From NCBI RefSeq assembly GCF_019059575.1, contig NW_024881713.1, forward strand, positions 372,001 through 436,000: 64,000 bases of DNA. The letters are read 5' to 3'. Under the pieces are notes generated by a model. That model was not told the DNA's origin and made no database searches. It was given only the letters and a program-made list of their open reading frames with translations. The position numbers were made by a program, and so were the translations under genes. Below, one piece after another: positions 34,205 through 46,030 of the stretch (the first letter of the stretch is position 1; the number at the start of each line of letters is the position of its first letter). Origin of the DNA: Amphibalanus amphitrite. Its lineage: Eukaryota; Arthropoda; Thecostraca; Balanomorpha; Balanidae.

Positions 34205-34310
34205 GTGTGTGTGAGCTGAGCCGGTGAGGTACTTAGTGAGTTTGTGTGAGCTGAGCTGGCGAGGGACTCAGTGAGTTTGTGTGAGCTGAGCTGGCGAGTG
34301 GCTCAGCTGT
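34205..34310. repeat. Tandem repeat, about 49 bp, in the 3' UTR
   Basis: TGTGTGAGCTGAGCTGGCGAG units occur in two to three copies just after the stop of the five-exon gene. Confidence 0.8.
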
Positions 34311-35232
34311 GCACTGGGTCCTGTGCGGTGTGAACTGTGCTTTACGAATCCAGATCAGTCAGTTGTGATCTGTGCGATGTGCCCTTTGCGTGAGTTTCGT
34401 GTGTGCTGTTGCGTGTGTGTATTTATCAGATCCGTCCAGCCCGGAGGACTAAGGCCCTATCGAATCCGTCCATATCGAATATCAAGTGTTATGTGCAAGT
34501 ACAAACGTGATCGCTGTAAATAGGATGAGATGCGAGCCATATTTTCAGAGCGCACTGTCGGTAATCGAGCCGTCCGCCGGAGATTTGTGGCTCAAAAAAC
34601 TCTATTTTGTAAGACATCTCGACGTGACGGTGCGTGTGCTTTGTGGAGAGCGTTGAATATGCTATTTAAGCTCCCGTCGCGGTAGTGGGTAGTCATTAGA
34701 GTAGATCTGTTTCACCGGCCTGCACTTAGATGTGAGACAGTTTTTCACCCGCACCAATGGCATGGATCTCTCACATGTAGCGGTTTGCATGTTGTCACAA
34801 ATATTTTTTTTTCCGGTCAAACTTTATGCTGTAAGATGAGTGCTCTTTCAGTTTGTCTTTTTCCACAAAACAGCCAAAATTCGTGGTAGTTCTGAAAGAT
34901 CTAGTCATGATAAAGATATGTCCTCTTTTACAATATGTGATCTAGTCATCACCCATGATGTGAGCTGTACTTATTAAATATATGTTTTTAATATAAATCT
35001 GATTCAGATTAAGGTTTATCTGAGCTAAATCATTTTAATTTATTGTCCGTATTCTCTACACATCTGAGAAGTATGACATGGACAGCAAGGTGTAATCGTT
35101 GCTCACTTTAGTCCAGGTGTCGTATTTACAGATTATCCTCGGCTCCTGGCTCAGTAACGGATCTCTTTCGCATGTCGCCCGTCCGTCCATGCTCGTCTTA
35201 CAGTGAGATACCGCCTTACGTGTTGATCAGTA

Positions 35233-35420
35233 GCCGCCAATGTTCCGTCAATGTTCAGTGCAACCACACGATCACGCCCAGCCTAGAATCCGTCAATGTC
35301 CAGCGCTACCAAACGATCCCGTCCAGCCACTAGCCCGTCAATGTCCAGTGCTGTCAAACGATCCCGTCCAGCCACTAGCCCGTCAAATGTCCTCTATCAA
35401 ACGATCCCGTCCAACGAATG
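35233..35420. repeat. Tandem repeat, about 54 bp
   Basis: AAACGATCCCGTCCAGCCAC and TAGCCCGTCAATGTCCAG units occur three to four times. Confidence 0.8.
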
Positions 35421-35854
35421 CCTGCGTAATGTTTGTACCGCACCCCTCGTTGTATCTGGTGACGTGAGGCTGGCGACGGGAGCTCGCTGAGCCATGGGAC
35501 ACCCGCCTCCGTCCCTTCACCCACACAGACACGTCCCCTCTTCCGTCTCCTCACACACATACACTACCATCGTGCCGCAGGCATCTGCACTCTGCAGTCC
35601 ATACCAGCACGGCTTCTTTTCGAGTTTGTTTACGCTAGTCTCCGCTCCGCACAGAAGCCTCGCACGTTTGTTACGTCGAGCGTTTTGTTGCGCGCTATTT
35701 TCTGCGCTCGTCGCCGGTCTGATTTACCGTCTGCTGTTTTGTCGGGGCGTGTGAGCCTGGTGGAGGTGTCTGACTGGTACAGACGCCGATCATCGCGGCT
35801 GTGTCAGAGACAGAGGGCGTCGGCCGGCTCCTACGCCGTCTGCCGGCGCTGCGC

Positions 35855-35998
35855 CGCCCGCCGGGTACGGCCCGTCACCCCGGTACAGTACCGCCCGCCG
35901 GGTACGGCCCGTCACCCCGGTACGGTACCGCCCGCCGGGTACGGCCCGCCGGGTACGGTACCGCCCGCCGGGTACGGCCCGTCACCCCGGTATACGGC
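35855..35998. repeat. GC-rich tandem repeat, about 36 bp
   Basis: CGCCCGCCGGGTACGGCC and CGTCACCCCGGTAC recur about four times. Frames across it are Arg/Pro/Gly-rich and are treated as artefacts. Confidence 0.8.
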
Positions 35999-36282
35999 GG
36001 CGCCGTGTCGGACGGACGGCGCAGGGAGCCGGGACAGGGCGACTCCGGCCGGCTACGGCCCGTAGCGGCCCGGAGACGCTGCGATCGGACGCAGACGGAT
36101 TATGGCCGCACTATCAGTGAGCGTTCGGTGATTCGTTCGTGATCACCAGCCAATGTTATGTTGCTTTTGCGCCGTTTTGTATCTCCGGTTGGTGTTTGTC
36201 GTGGAGGAAATATAAGCATTTCACTATGTTGTGCTTTTTTCAACACATTTTCAAGGAATCTAACATTTAGTGCATCTGTAGG

Positions 36283-39200
36283 TGGGGCGTTCCATGACAG
36301 ATCGACCAAGCCATAACACCCTACCTCTCAGATTTTGATGAAATTGCGTCTAGGGGGTTATCTGTACCGTAGATTCTTAATCTCCTATTTTCAGCGTTAT
36401 ACTACAAACAGTTTACGAGTTATAGCCAGTGGCATTTTTCAAAATGCACAGAGTAACCCTCTTCTTGACTCACATTATATAAAGATATGGTCTGTAACTT
36501 ACATTAATATGTATATCATTGAAATTCTCATTGACTGAAGAAAAATAATCAATCAAAATATTTTGAAAATTTTCAAAATCTCAACAATTTTTTAATTAAT
36601 ACATTTTTTATTTTTTATTTTCAAAATGTGGCCATTAAATTTTTGCCAAAAAGATTATGCCAAAAGATGCCTCTGGATATGAAAATTAGATGTACAAAAA
36701 TTTGGAGAGGTGTTTTGCCTTGAACTTTTTATATAATTTTTTATTTACGGCAATATTAACACGAGCAGTGGAAGGGGGATTTCGCCCACCCCTCCTGTTT
36801 TTCGCCAATAACTCGCGCCGCAAACATAATATTAATGTGAAGTTTTGACTACCTGTCCAAAATTGAACTGCGGATCTCCTCGTGCAAGAAATAAGAAAAT
36901 TGGATCACAACTTTTCTAGTAATAGCGGTGTAAAGTCAAATATCCTGCCGCCGCGGCGGCGCGGCGGCCGGCGCTAGCCGTTACGCGCCGCCTGAATCGT
37001 AGACTGTGCCGGGGCGGGACGGTTCCGTCTTTACATCGCGCTCCGGCGCTGATTATATTCGATTGGCGTCAAATTTTGTGAGAAGACTGAGAAATGTACA
37101 GGCAATCCTATGGTTCAATAATTTTGAAAATAGGTCGGTAACAACTTGAGTTATGAGTGTGTAAACACAAAATTGTGATTGCCGCGTTTCTCGCGTCGGC
37201 CGATCCCGCCTCAGCCGGCGACATCTTACCCTTCGCAGGCTTCCAACTGCCATATTTATTGTTGGATTAACTAGAAATTCACCATACATACTCACAAATG
37301 TATATTCTCTCGTATAGTGAAAGAAAAAAGAAAATCGACCGGTAACTTTTTGAGTTATCGGCGTGTAAACGCTCATAACAGCCGAGGCTGTGTTAGGGTC
37401 AAATGAGGAGAAGGCTCACCCTAGTAATCGCATGAAGTTCGCTCTGTCCATGTAATAATGGGCTTTCAGTGAGTTTGCTTATTGAATATGCCACACACAA
37501 AATATATGCAGACAAAAGTGCGGCATTTGGAAGCAATTCATTGCAATTGCCTGGGGCGTGACCAGGTCAGAGAGGGTGCAGATAACAAAATTACAAGTAC
37601 CGACGTGAAAACTGGCCGGGATTGTGCGCTCCCTCGGGAGCAGCGGTGCCGCTCCAAGGGAGCAGCCCGCATGAGATAAAGTTGCCTGTCCAGCCCGGAG
37701 GGGGGTTGCGGCGTGGAGGAGAAGGATTTCTGTATCCTGAGCATAGAAGCACGGAACTGGAAGAAGAATGCCTGGAACTGGAAGCATCTCAAACGTTTTG
37801 GATTAATGTATTTCAAGGTATTAAGTGGCTTGGGATGCTCCATGTTTCACTAACATTCACTTCCATAGCATTTTTATTTCCACCTGGCCGAAGGTTTGAT
37901 GTGCAGCCCCAACGGTTTTCTCGAGATCGTTTGCAACGCTGTAAGGCTGGAGAGCTGAAATTGACATACCTTCCTACCTACCTGAGCATTGACTTAAGCC
38001 GGATTTTTTTACGCCAACAGAATTTTGAGGCTGAGGTCAGCTTACTGACCTATGACAGCACAAATAAATATCGGAACGATGCAAAAAGTTGCAGCTTTAC
38101 AGCGCCCTCAGTGAGCCTTTTGCAGGGGATGAAACTTAAGTAACGGCATATAGTAACGGCTCTTGAGATTTCACATCAATTCCTCCAACTTTAACTTTCA
38201 CCCGAGGTCAAGCTGGCCACGTGACTTCACTATTACAAGTCAATGGGAAATATTGAAACATTGAAACTATTATTTTGATGCCGGAAACGAACGAAGCCTG
38301 TCATCAATTATCAAACACCTGTAATCGTGATTCCATACACTTTGCAGAGGGTGATTCTTCGGGACCTTCCATGACGTCGTATACCTATGCTAATTGCTAG
38401 TAGGTACTTTGTATGGTCGTTTTAGGTCATCGTTTTTCTTTTTGTCAATAACCTTGATTGGAATTAATCTCGCGAGTCGAATAAGCCACCAGTGCGTGAA
38501 CTCACGGAACCCTGCTGAACCTAATCATATCCCTAAAATAGCTGCTTTCACGACAAGTATCTAACACACATTTACTGATAGTTGATGCGATTTGGTCAAA
38601 TTTGGTTCATAGTTGATTCTCAATTGCTTTAGCTTGGGTTGCACTAGTTGCTTATTGACCTTATTTATCATATTATCAGACGTTCCTTTTAAATCAAACA
38701 TTTGAACAAAATTACGTTATGAAAATAGCTATACAGTAAAACAGATTTGGCTAGATTCGTCTGACATCCGCCATGAAAACGGCTGATACATGGCCTCATT
38801 TGACCAGCTCATCTTGACCTCAGCGGTTTTGATGTGACTTCGACCTGAGGAAAACACCTTAAGCTGACCTCTTCCAAATACAGTTATATCATTACAGTCA
38901 ACTGGTGACCTCTGTGGTCAGGTCAAATGCCCTGAACCAGGGATTAATTTTCTGTCAATAAATCCCCAAATGGTCGCAGCACCGTCATTTCAGTACCTGA
39001 CACTTATCTGGCACCATCGTGTTTATGATGCTCCGCCGGGTAGAATGGTGTGCTGATATTTTGGAAAGCTCAGCTTAACGTGCTTACTTCAGGTCAAGGT
39101 CAGAACGAAGTCGTTCAGGTTACGAATCTGGTCGATTGAGATGATTTTGAGTACCTACATTGATGACCCTTCCCTCAATGCCCTCATTTTGTTTGGAATC

Positions 39201-40243
39201 AATTGACGAAAAATTATCCCATCAAACAGCCTTAGTGACGTCACGAATGACGTTCCGTTTTTATGTCGTCACGCAAGGTCCAGGAGCAAAACTGAAACAT
39301 CGGACCTAGCAAAGAATGCGTGAAGTACATTCTCCTCGTAAATAATTGTTGGCAATGAGGGCATTTCGCTCTTGCGACATTTTTAACATTACATAGACTT
39401 ACTTATTTGACGTAATAGTTCAGTGAAGTGACCCTATATAAAGTTCGTTTGGTGTCACAAGCTAAATCGAAGATAAGTTATAATAACTTTCAGCGCTCTA
39501 TCGCCATTGCGTCCCTAGCAGTGATGAGAAAACCGTCAGAGGCGGATAGTACTCGCTCCCACGGCCACATGCGGTTTAACCTCGCTCTCTTGAGAACAAT
39601 ACGTCATTATGACGTCTTTGACTATTTGGGACCTAGCTTAGCTTGCGTAGGTGTCCTAAGTCTCTTTAGAAAAAATTAACAGAGTTGCAATGAGCTCTCA
39701 ATCACATTTGACCGTTCTCAGTTCGGACCAGTTGACAGTAATTGTTATTTTTTCCACTGTACGACGAAATTTAATGTTGTATAGCGACCTTAAGAGGAAA
39801 AACACCTTTTTAATATTTTCATCATTCAATGGCAATGCGTTGAGAAGACTTTTACTGCAAAAATAAATTGCAAAAAAAGATGGCCACATTCTCAAAATTT
39901 GATTTTTACAAATAAATCATATGTAAAAAAAATAAAAATCGAAAATTTTCCAAAATAATTGATATCACACAAATCTTTGTTTAATTCCAATTGTGGGGAT
40001 ATGCAGTTTTATATGAATCTTATGAGTATTTAGCGAAATATCCGCGGATGAAATTTATAGTTTTTATGCTAGTCATTAAGTTGCCTGGGGCAATATCTCC
40101 CAAAGTATTCGACGGATGTGATTGAAAATGTCACAAAACGAATCGCCGGGCTAGATAACCACATAGCCGAAATTTCATTAAAATTGGAGAGGTAGGGTGT
40201 TATTTCGCGATTTTTTTGGTCGATTTGTCGTGGAATGCCCCAG
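36283..40243. mobile_element. Long-TIR element, about 4 kb, non-autonomous
   Basis: The left end from 36283 (TGGGGCGTTCCATGACAG, AACACCCTACCTCTC, GGTTATCT) matches the reverse complement of the right end at about 40155-40243 over roughly 85-90 bp with scattered differences. No target duplication is clear. The interior holds a GC-rich CCGCCGCGGCGG block (36945-37030), reverse and forward degenerate pieces of the AGGTCA-rich TTAA family (about 38160-38400 and 38880-39500), and a 173-codon frame (37622-38143) without ATG that I do not accept as a gene. Confidence 0.65.
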
Positions 40244-40382
40244 GTGCCCATCAAGTGTTTGAAATCCTTCTGGCTGGGCATTCGAAATAAAAAACAATGA
40301 AAATGGAAAGCCATCGAACTGAGTTGAGCAGGATGTGGCTGCACCCACTAACCACGAGCATCAGTCGAGTCTCATTCATCGA

Positions 40383-40460
40383 GCGCCGCAGGGACTCCAC
40401 CCCGAGCTCCCACCACCGCCTATCGGGAGCTCTACCAACTGAGCTATGTGGACTTGCTCA
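40383..40460 (-). pseudogene. tRNA-like fragment (tRNA-derived SINE head or pseudo-tRNA)
   Basis: On the minus strand TAGCTCAGTTGGTAGAGC is a perfect D-arm/A-box sequence, preceded by seven possible acceptor bases and followed by a CTCCC/GGGAG stem. The loop is 13 nt instead of 7, and the T-arm reads GGGGTGGAGTCCC rather than GGTTCGAATCC. A functional tRNA is unlikely. Confidence 0.5.
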
Positions 40461-40752
40461 ATTGAATAGAGCTGTTTCAATAGCAAAAAGTAACCGATGA
40501 GAAGTGTTGTGTTTGTTGCAAACTATCCGTATAGTTGCACTTGTACATACACTACACTCTCAGCTGCAATGGAACAGCGAACATCCATTTTCAAGCACGC
40601 TGCAGTTTAGTTGCGCCAGTCGGCAGTCACTGCGGTGCAGTATAGCTTCAGGCGCATCTTGGTAGTGACATCTATTGGCGCTGTTCAAACTAAAAGTACC
40701 TCATGCTTCTTCCAGGGAGGTGGCTCTCGAGCTCCGGTGCGGGATGGGAGGA

Positions 40753-40917
40753 GGGAGGCGGATCCAGCTCAGTTTTTTTTTTTTTGGGGGGGGGAGGCAA
40801 ACCATAACAATTTATCGATTCTTTCCATGCATCGTCCATAGGCGTAATGTTAAAATTATGCCGTTTGGGGGGGGGCAAATGCCCATTTTGCCCCCCCCCC
40901 CCCCCTGGATCCGCCAC
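40753..40917. mobile_element. Short hAT-like MITE with homopolymer interior
   Basis: GGCGGATCCAG near the left edge mirrors CTGGATCCGCCACTG ending at 40917. T, G and C homopolymers fill much of the 165 bp. No 8-bp duplication is visible. Confidence 0.5.
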
Positions 40918-42050
40918 TGTAAGTGGATGAGCGATAATTTTGAAAATTTAGCGATGAACGATAATGATAACCGCTTTACTTAACAGCGATTATTATCGTT
41001 TATCCTTTATTGCTCATCCTATCGCATGCGAAAACCACTGGACAGCTGCACTGGGTGGCAGCAGTCTGAATTCACTGTCTGACCGATTACAGCGACACCT
41101 ATTCAAACTAGTGGTTGCCAGCTTTTGCCACCAGGTAGCAAGAAGGTCGGCTCGGGTAGATGGTAGGAGGAACGGTAAACGCTACAAAAAGGAGCTGCAT
41201 CCTTCATCGTCCGATTCAGCCTCGTCGAATGTCGTTTGTCTATAAAATATCGCTCAAATTACTTCTATCGCTTTCTATCTGCCGTAGCTCGAAGTGATGA
41301 CTTGTTGATTTAGTTGAAACTGGAAACATCTTAGGATTAGGTTCTACCCACCCACCTGCCAGAAGCCTACAGGCCTAGGGTATTGCATCAGAGGTTACCA
41401 TCTGATTTATTTGTCACATCAGTGACAAGAGAGTTCGAAAAATAGCACCACGTAGCTAAAATAAGGTAGCATATTTACTCCCTTTTGCAGCACGAATTTA
41501 CAAAGAGAATTCACCCGAACTTTCTTTCAGGCTTGATTTCGGTGTTGGAGTCGGAGCTGCACAACGAGCAAGAAATCGGAGTCGAATTCATAGTCGTCTA
41601 TAAACTGCCTTGACTCCGATTTCGGGCACGTGCATTAGAATATGAGTCATGGTTTGTCAGGATGGCGGTAATAACTCAAGCGCGCGCATGATGCAAATAA
41701 ACTTAGGTACCGGAGAGTAGCATGCGGCCTAGCTGATTCATTTTTTTTTTGTAATAATTTACTTTTGTTCCACACCACCTGAAAGGTCACATTTGTGCTC
41801 AGTAGGTTCTTTGGACATTTTACTTTGAATTCCACCTCTCGAATTCATTCAATGGCGATCGGGCTACCAGCTAGGAAGTAATTTATGAAACAACTGCAAA
41901 TAGGGTAATTTGCCCCTCACCCAGGTCAAAAGGCCCCCGGCCGGGGGCAGAAAGCCCTGTACTCTAGATTACAAATTAAACATGGTAGTTGGCGAATATA
42001 TGAGAGGTCCGTTAGACCCCTGCGCGCACGTCGCTGAAGTTAACGATTAC
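40918..42050. other. No gene seen
   Basis: AT-rich DNA without coding blocks or clear repeats. Confidence 0.4.
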
Positions 42051-42058
42051 CTACGTGA

Positions 42059-42430
42059 CAAAAGATCGTAAGAGAAACGATCGTATGGAAAATGATAGTA
42101 GGAGAATGATCGTTAGATAAATATCGTATATTGTTAAAGATCGCACGACAAAAGATCGCAAACAAAAGATCGTAAAGCAATGGATCGTATGAAAAAGCTC
42201 GTAGGAAAATGATCGTAAGATGAAGATCGTATGTCGCAAAAGATCGTACGACCAAAGATCGTAAGCAAAAGATCGTAAAGCAATGGATCGTATGAAAAAG
42301 ATCGTAGGAAAATGATGGTAAGATAAAGATCGCATGTTGTAAAAGAACGTACGACAAAGGATCGTAACGTTAAGTTCGTAAAGTAAATAATCGTATAGAA
42401 TAGTGTTGTACAGGTAAATGATTGTAGCAT
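42059..42430 (+). repeat. GATCGTA spaced-motif array with a 100-bp higher-order period
   Basis: GATCGTA or close variants recur every 14-18 bp for about 370 bp, all in one orientation. Blocks containing AAGCAATGGATCGTATG then AGGAAAATGATCGTAAG repeat at about 100-bp spacing three to four times. Long minus-strand Leu/Ile/Phe/Ser frames here are artefacts. Confidence 0.8.
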
Positions 42431-43079
42431 AAAGCCAGTTAATCGCAAAATATTCTACGAAAAACCGTCCCGTGCATGTGCTGCTGTGACCTGTGGGGTG
42501 CCCCTGTTGGGTTGCTCAAGTCTTATTGGGGTGCTGAATCTAGCGTTTGGGGTGCTGAAGTACCCCCAATGATATACAAATTCACCCATGCTTAGGTCAC
42601 TTTATACAAAAAGTCCGAGATATAAAAACTAGGAATATTTATGACGTAATGTTATCCACCAACTACGAAAATTTTCATGCCCACAATTATATCAAGAAAT
42701 GCACAATTATGAGTGCGACTACCATGGGCAAAAAAAAAAACATTGGGGCGTCACAGGCATAGGTGTGCCTCTCACGGCTGGGTGTGCCCCCTGGCCCTTA
42801 TGCCAAACTCCTCTTTGGAGTTTGGGGCCTTCACATTCCATACGTTACCAATAATATCGTACTATTTTTAGTGGGTTATTCATAATACATCGAACGCATC
42901 GATAAATCAATAGCATTTAGCAATCCTGTGGAGCTTGTTTCAAGATTCCCATTTTGCAATCGTGGTTACGGAATATCGACAACATTTTAGGAGCAAAAGG
43001 TGGTGCCGCAACATTTTGCTCTCCAGCCCACACCCCCTCCCCTACCGGGCGCCGCGAGTCATGGAATTGCGAGGGACAC

Positions 43080-43500
43080 CATGCAGGTCTAACAGAGGCA
43101 CCACAGGCCTGGCAAGGGCACCAGCAGCCTTGCAGGGACACATTGGGCCTGTCAGGTGCACCAAGTGCCAGTCGGGGGTACTTCAGGCTTGTCACGGGCA
43201 CCACAGTCCTGTCAGAGCCCAAGGACACCAGCAACCTAGAAGGGGCACCACAGGCCTGCCAAGGGCATCACCACAGGCCTTCGCTTCGTGCGGTCACTTG
43301 GCGACAGACGATACCTCAGCGCCGTCCGTCTCCCAGCTGAAAGAGGCCACATCCTCCTCCGCAGGACAGCCTCAGGCCGAGCCTGAGGCTGTCTCACAAG
43401 GGCACCAGCCTCACACCGGCCTCGCACGGGCACCGGCCTCCGCACCACCGGCCTCGCAAGGGCACCAAATGGGCCTGTAGGGACACCACCAGCCTCTCGT
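43080..43500 (+). repeat. Degenerate 25-30 bp minisatellite (GGCACCACAGGCCTG) with embedded GPCR fragment
   Basis: Units with CACCACAGGCCTG and CAAGGGCACCAG recur before and after a 109-bp insert (43278-43386) that derives from the neighbouring receptor gene. Confidence 0.75.
43278..43386 (+). pseudogene. Inverted partial copy of the GPCR third intracellular loop
   Basis: This plus-strand segment translates to FASCGHLATDDTSAPSVSQL and SSSAGQPQ, as does the minus-strand receptor at about 44047-44155, with roughly 90% nucleotide identity by eye. It is only a loop fragment and cannot make a receptor. Confidence 0.85.
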
Positions 43501-43661
43501 TGGCAGTTGTCAGGAACACTACAGGCCTACCAGGACCCATGTGCAAAATAAGTTTTTTAGAGGCATTGAGTTAAATATCTCATCACAACGATACTGCGGC
43601 CTCAAGAAATTTGGGCTACTTTTGACTCCCACAGAGATATTTAACTCAGCTCCGGCCGCCT

Positions 43662-45278
43662 TTAGTGTTGCCTCGAACGACCCCGAGACACTCCCCGTCC
43701 GCACGTGCTCCAGAAAGCCTGGCGGAAGTCAACGCTAAACAAAACGAGCACGACGGGGCCCACGACGGCGCCGAAGCCCATGCTGCACACGTTGATGATG
43801 AAGACCAGGAGGCGGCCCTCGGCAGTCATCACACACGCCGCCCTCCGGTTGATGAATCCGATGCTCAGGACGTACGGGAAGATGACGACGAACAGGGTGG
43901 CGATCAGCACTGTCATCGAGAACATGGTGACCACGTCCACGCGGCCGACGGGCACGCGCGGCCGCCGGGCGCCGGCTCTCCGCACAGAGCACCTGCTGAG
44001 GAGTCTGGACGGCTGGAGCACCACCTCCGCGGCGCCAGGGCTCGGCTCGACCTGTGGCTGTCCTGCGGAGGAGGATGTGGACTCTCTGAGCTGGGAGACG
44101 GACGGGGCTGAGGTATCGTCTGTCGCCAAGTGACCGCACGAAGCGAAGGTAACGCTCTTCATCGTCTGGGGCTTCGAGGCATTGTGTTGGGGTAAAGGCT
44201 GAGTAGCTGTCACTTTGTCTTCGTTTGGTGCATTTCTGCTGCCTGATGCCCTGCATTGTTCGGCGCTTAGAGTTGCTAAGGAGGTGCACGCTTTGTTCCT
44301 ATTCACGTATCCTGTCCCCTGAACAGAAGATATCCCCTCGTTTGCAGTTGATTTCATGGGAGCTCTGAGCCTGGACGATCCTAAACCGCCGCTGTCAGAT
44401 TCCAATGAGTCAGATCGCAGCCATCGTCTGGTAGGCCTTCGCATGGTTAATCGGTGATTTTGATCACTTTCAGAAGCTCTCGAGTTCTTCAGGTGCAGGT
44501 TTTTGGCAGCTCGATCTGCCCATCTGCCGCGGGGCGCGCTGTCCTCCTGAACTCGCCGTCTGGATCTGACGGAGATCGTCAGAATTCCAATGTAGCTAAA
44601 CATCAGAACGCCGAGCCCTCCCCCGTACTCCACGGTGGCGATGACGCTCGTGAGCACGTCAAACGCCTTCTCGAAGCGGGCGATGATGATGAACCCGTCG
44701 GGGTTTCGGGCAACGATCGGGCGGCAGGCCGAGACCTGGTGGCCCCTGCGGATCAGCCACTTGACGACGGCCGGCAGGACGCAGATGCAGACGAAGGCGA
44801 GCACGTTGCGCCGGCTGGCCGGATAGCTGCGGTTCCGCACCACCATCATGTAGCGCAGCACGGTGATGGTGATGATGACCGTGAAGCTGACGCCCCTGGT
44901 GACGATGAAGATGACGGCTCGCAGGGAGCACAGGGCGGGGTGGACGACTTTGGCCTGCACCGTCAGAAGGATGGGGAGCCCCGTCCAGGCCACGTTGTTG
45001 ATGCCGAGCACCACGACCAGCACGTTGATGATGGTGTGCAGTTTGCGGTTCAGCAGCACGACCACGACCACGGTCAGGTTGAGGGCGACGGCCAGGGGTA
45101 CGATGACCGAGGTCAGGGTGATCAGACTGGAGAACAGGAGGGCGGCGCCGTGGTCGCCGTGTATGGAGGAGCACACCAGCAGCGAGGGGTCCCCCCGGTA
45201 GCAGCGCAGCCCGTCCGCCTCCGGCGGGCAGGTCAGGTTGTGGACCGTGTCCGGACGGCCGGCAGCGCTCGGCGACAT
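43662..45278 (-). CDS. Orphan seven-transmembrane receptor, divergent class A, intronless
   Basis: The frame runs from the ATG at 45278 (seven codons inside a longer non-ATG frame) to TAA at 43662-43664, 538 aa. Numbering from the first open codon, the N terminus has an NLT glycosylation site. Probable membrane spans lie at about 57-84, 88-113, 123-154, 164-183 and 215-244. A very long, Ser/Arg-rich third intracellular loop (about 245-453) follows, then spans at 456-483 and 488-522. A Cys at the top of span 3 and one in loop 2 could form the usual disulfide. LRY replaces DRY, and span 7 has GPVVLVLFS in place of NPxxY. Span 6 keeps a Pro (VIFPYVLS). Ligand and subfamily are unknown; peptide or amine-type receptors are possible. 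Confidence 0.85.
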   Translation of the reverse strand: MSPSAAGRPDTVHNLTCPPEADGLRCYRGDPSLLVCSSIHGDHGAALLFSSLITLTSVIVPLAVALNLTVVVVVLLNRKLHTIINVLVVVLGINNVAWTGLPILLTVQAKVVHPALCSLRAVIFIVTRGVSFTVIITITVLRYMMVVRNRSYPASRRNVLAFVCICVLPAVVKWLIRRGHQVSACRPIVARNPDGFIIIARFEKAFDVLTSVIATVEYGGGLGVLMFSYIGILTISVRSRRRVQEDSAPRGRWADRAAKNLHLKNSRASESDQNHRLTMRRPTRRWLRSDSLESDSGGLGSSRLRAPMKSTANEGISSVQGTGYVNRNKACTSLATLSAEQCRASGSRNAPNEDKVTATQPLPQHNASKPQTMKSVTFASCGHLATDDTSAPSVSQLRESTSSSAGQPQVEPSPGAAEVVLQPSRLLSRCSVRRAGARRPRVPVGRVDVVTMFSMTVLIATLFVVIFPYVLSIGFINRRAACVMTAEGRLLVFIINVCSMGFGAVVGPVVLVLFSVDFRQAFWSTCGRGVSRGRSRQH

Positions 45279-46030
45279 GGTGACGGTGCGTCTGGCCACC
45301 GCCCAGTCGGTAGTCCGACCGGGCAGATGAACTGATGACAGACACCCGACCTGCGCACTGAGATATACCGCCGCACATCGGTCAATACATGCTCATATGA
45401 GCCGTGTCCCAGAATTTTACGTAATGATTTACATAGGAACATACCTAGCGTTCTGTAGTTAAGCGTTCGGCGAAGAGTCCCAATTATCTTCTCAATAAGT
45501 ACATGTCCCTGGCAAAAACTGGTGAGCTCAAAATCGCAGGGCATAGTACCGGCCTGAATAATCAGGTTAAGCATGTACGGCTTGTAGTCGATACGGGCCA
45601 GCGTTAGGTATGTGCATACTCTGTAGGTATGTGTGTATGCTATTTCTCGGAGATCCGTTGAGTCAATCCTTATCATGTCCTTTTTAGTGTGGCAACTGGC
45701 AATGGTCTGCGCAGTACATTTAAAGACATTAGAACAGTCAGGTTCTGTTTTATCACTTATTTGATTTTTAATAAATTTTTTTTTTTAAATGATTTTTTGT
45801 TAAAAGAAATATGATCATAATGTTGCATTATTTAAAACGATTACACCAGTAAGACGTCTTTTGGCCGACAAACGACCGAGCATGTTAGTTGAGCCCCGCA
45901 CGCGAGGAAGTGCAAAGTAGTAGGTACTCAATACCTACTCCAACTGAATAAACGATGACAATGCGGAATTCCCGACGGTCGTCAAGTTAGATGTAATTGA
46001 ATCCTAATCTATAATCTAAGATTCGGAATC
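45279..46030. other. Upstream of the GPCR; no gene seen
   Basis: No TATA box or exon was recognised. AT-rich patches at 45770-45840. Confidence 0.4.

Larger units (their letters stand above)
34107..36282. other. 3' UTR and flank with three short tandem arrays; no gene supported
   Basis: Besides the arrays annotated separately, this DNA has no convincing exon. An ATTAAA at about 34975 could serve as a poly(A) signal. Confidence 0.4.

Noticed and set aside
37622-38143. 173-codon plus-strand frame
   Set aside because: No ATG at its start, no recognisable domain, lies inside a transposon-like element.
40383-40460. Functional tRNA gene
   Set aside because: Good A-box but a 13-nt anticodon loop and a degenerate T-arm; kept only as a tRNA-like remnant.
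42040-42448. CRISPR-like regularly spaced motif
   Set aside because: The repeated motif is only ~7 bp, spacers are 7-11 bp and similar to each other, and the genome is eukaryotic.
44454-45335. 293-codon plus-strand frame opposite the GPCR
   Set aside because: Asp/Gly/His-rich antisense of membrane-span codons; the minus-strand receptor explains it.
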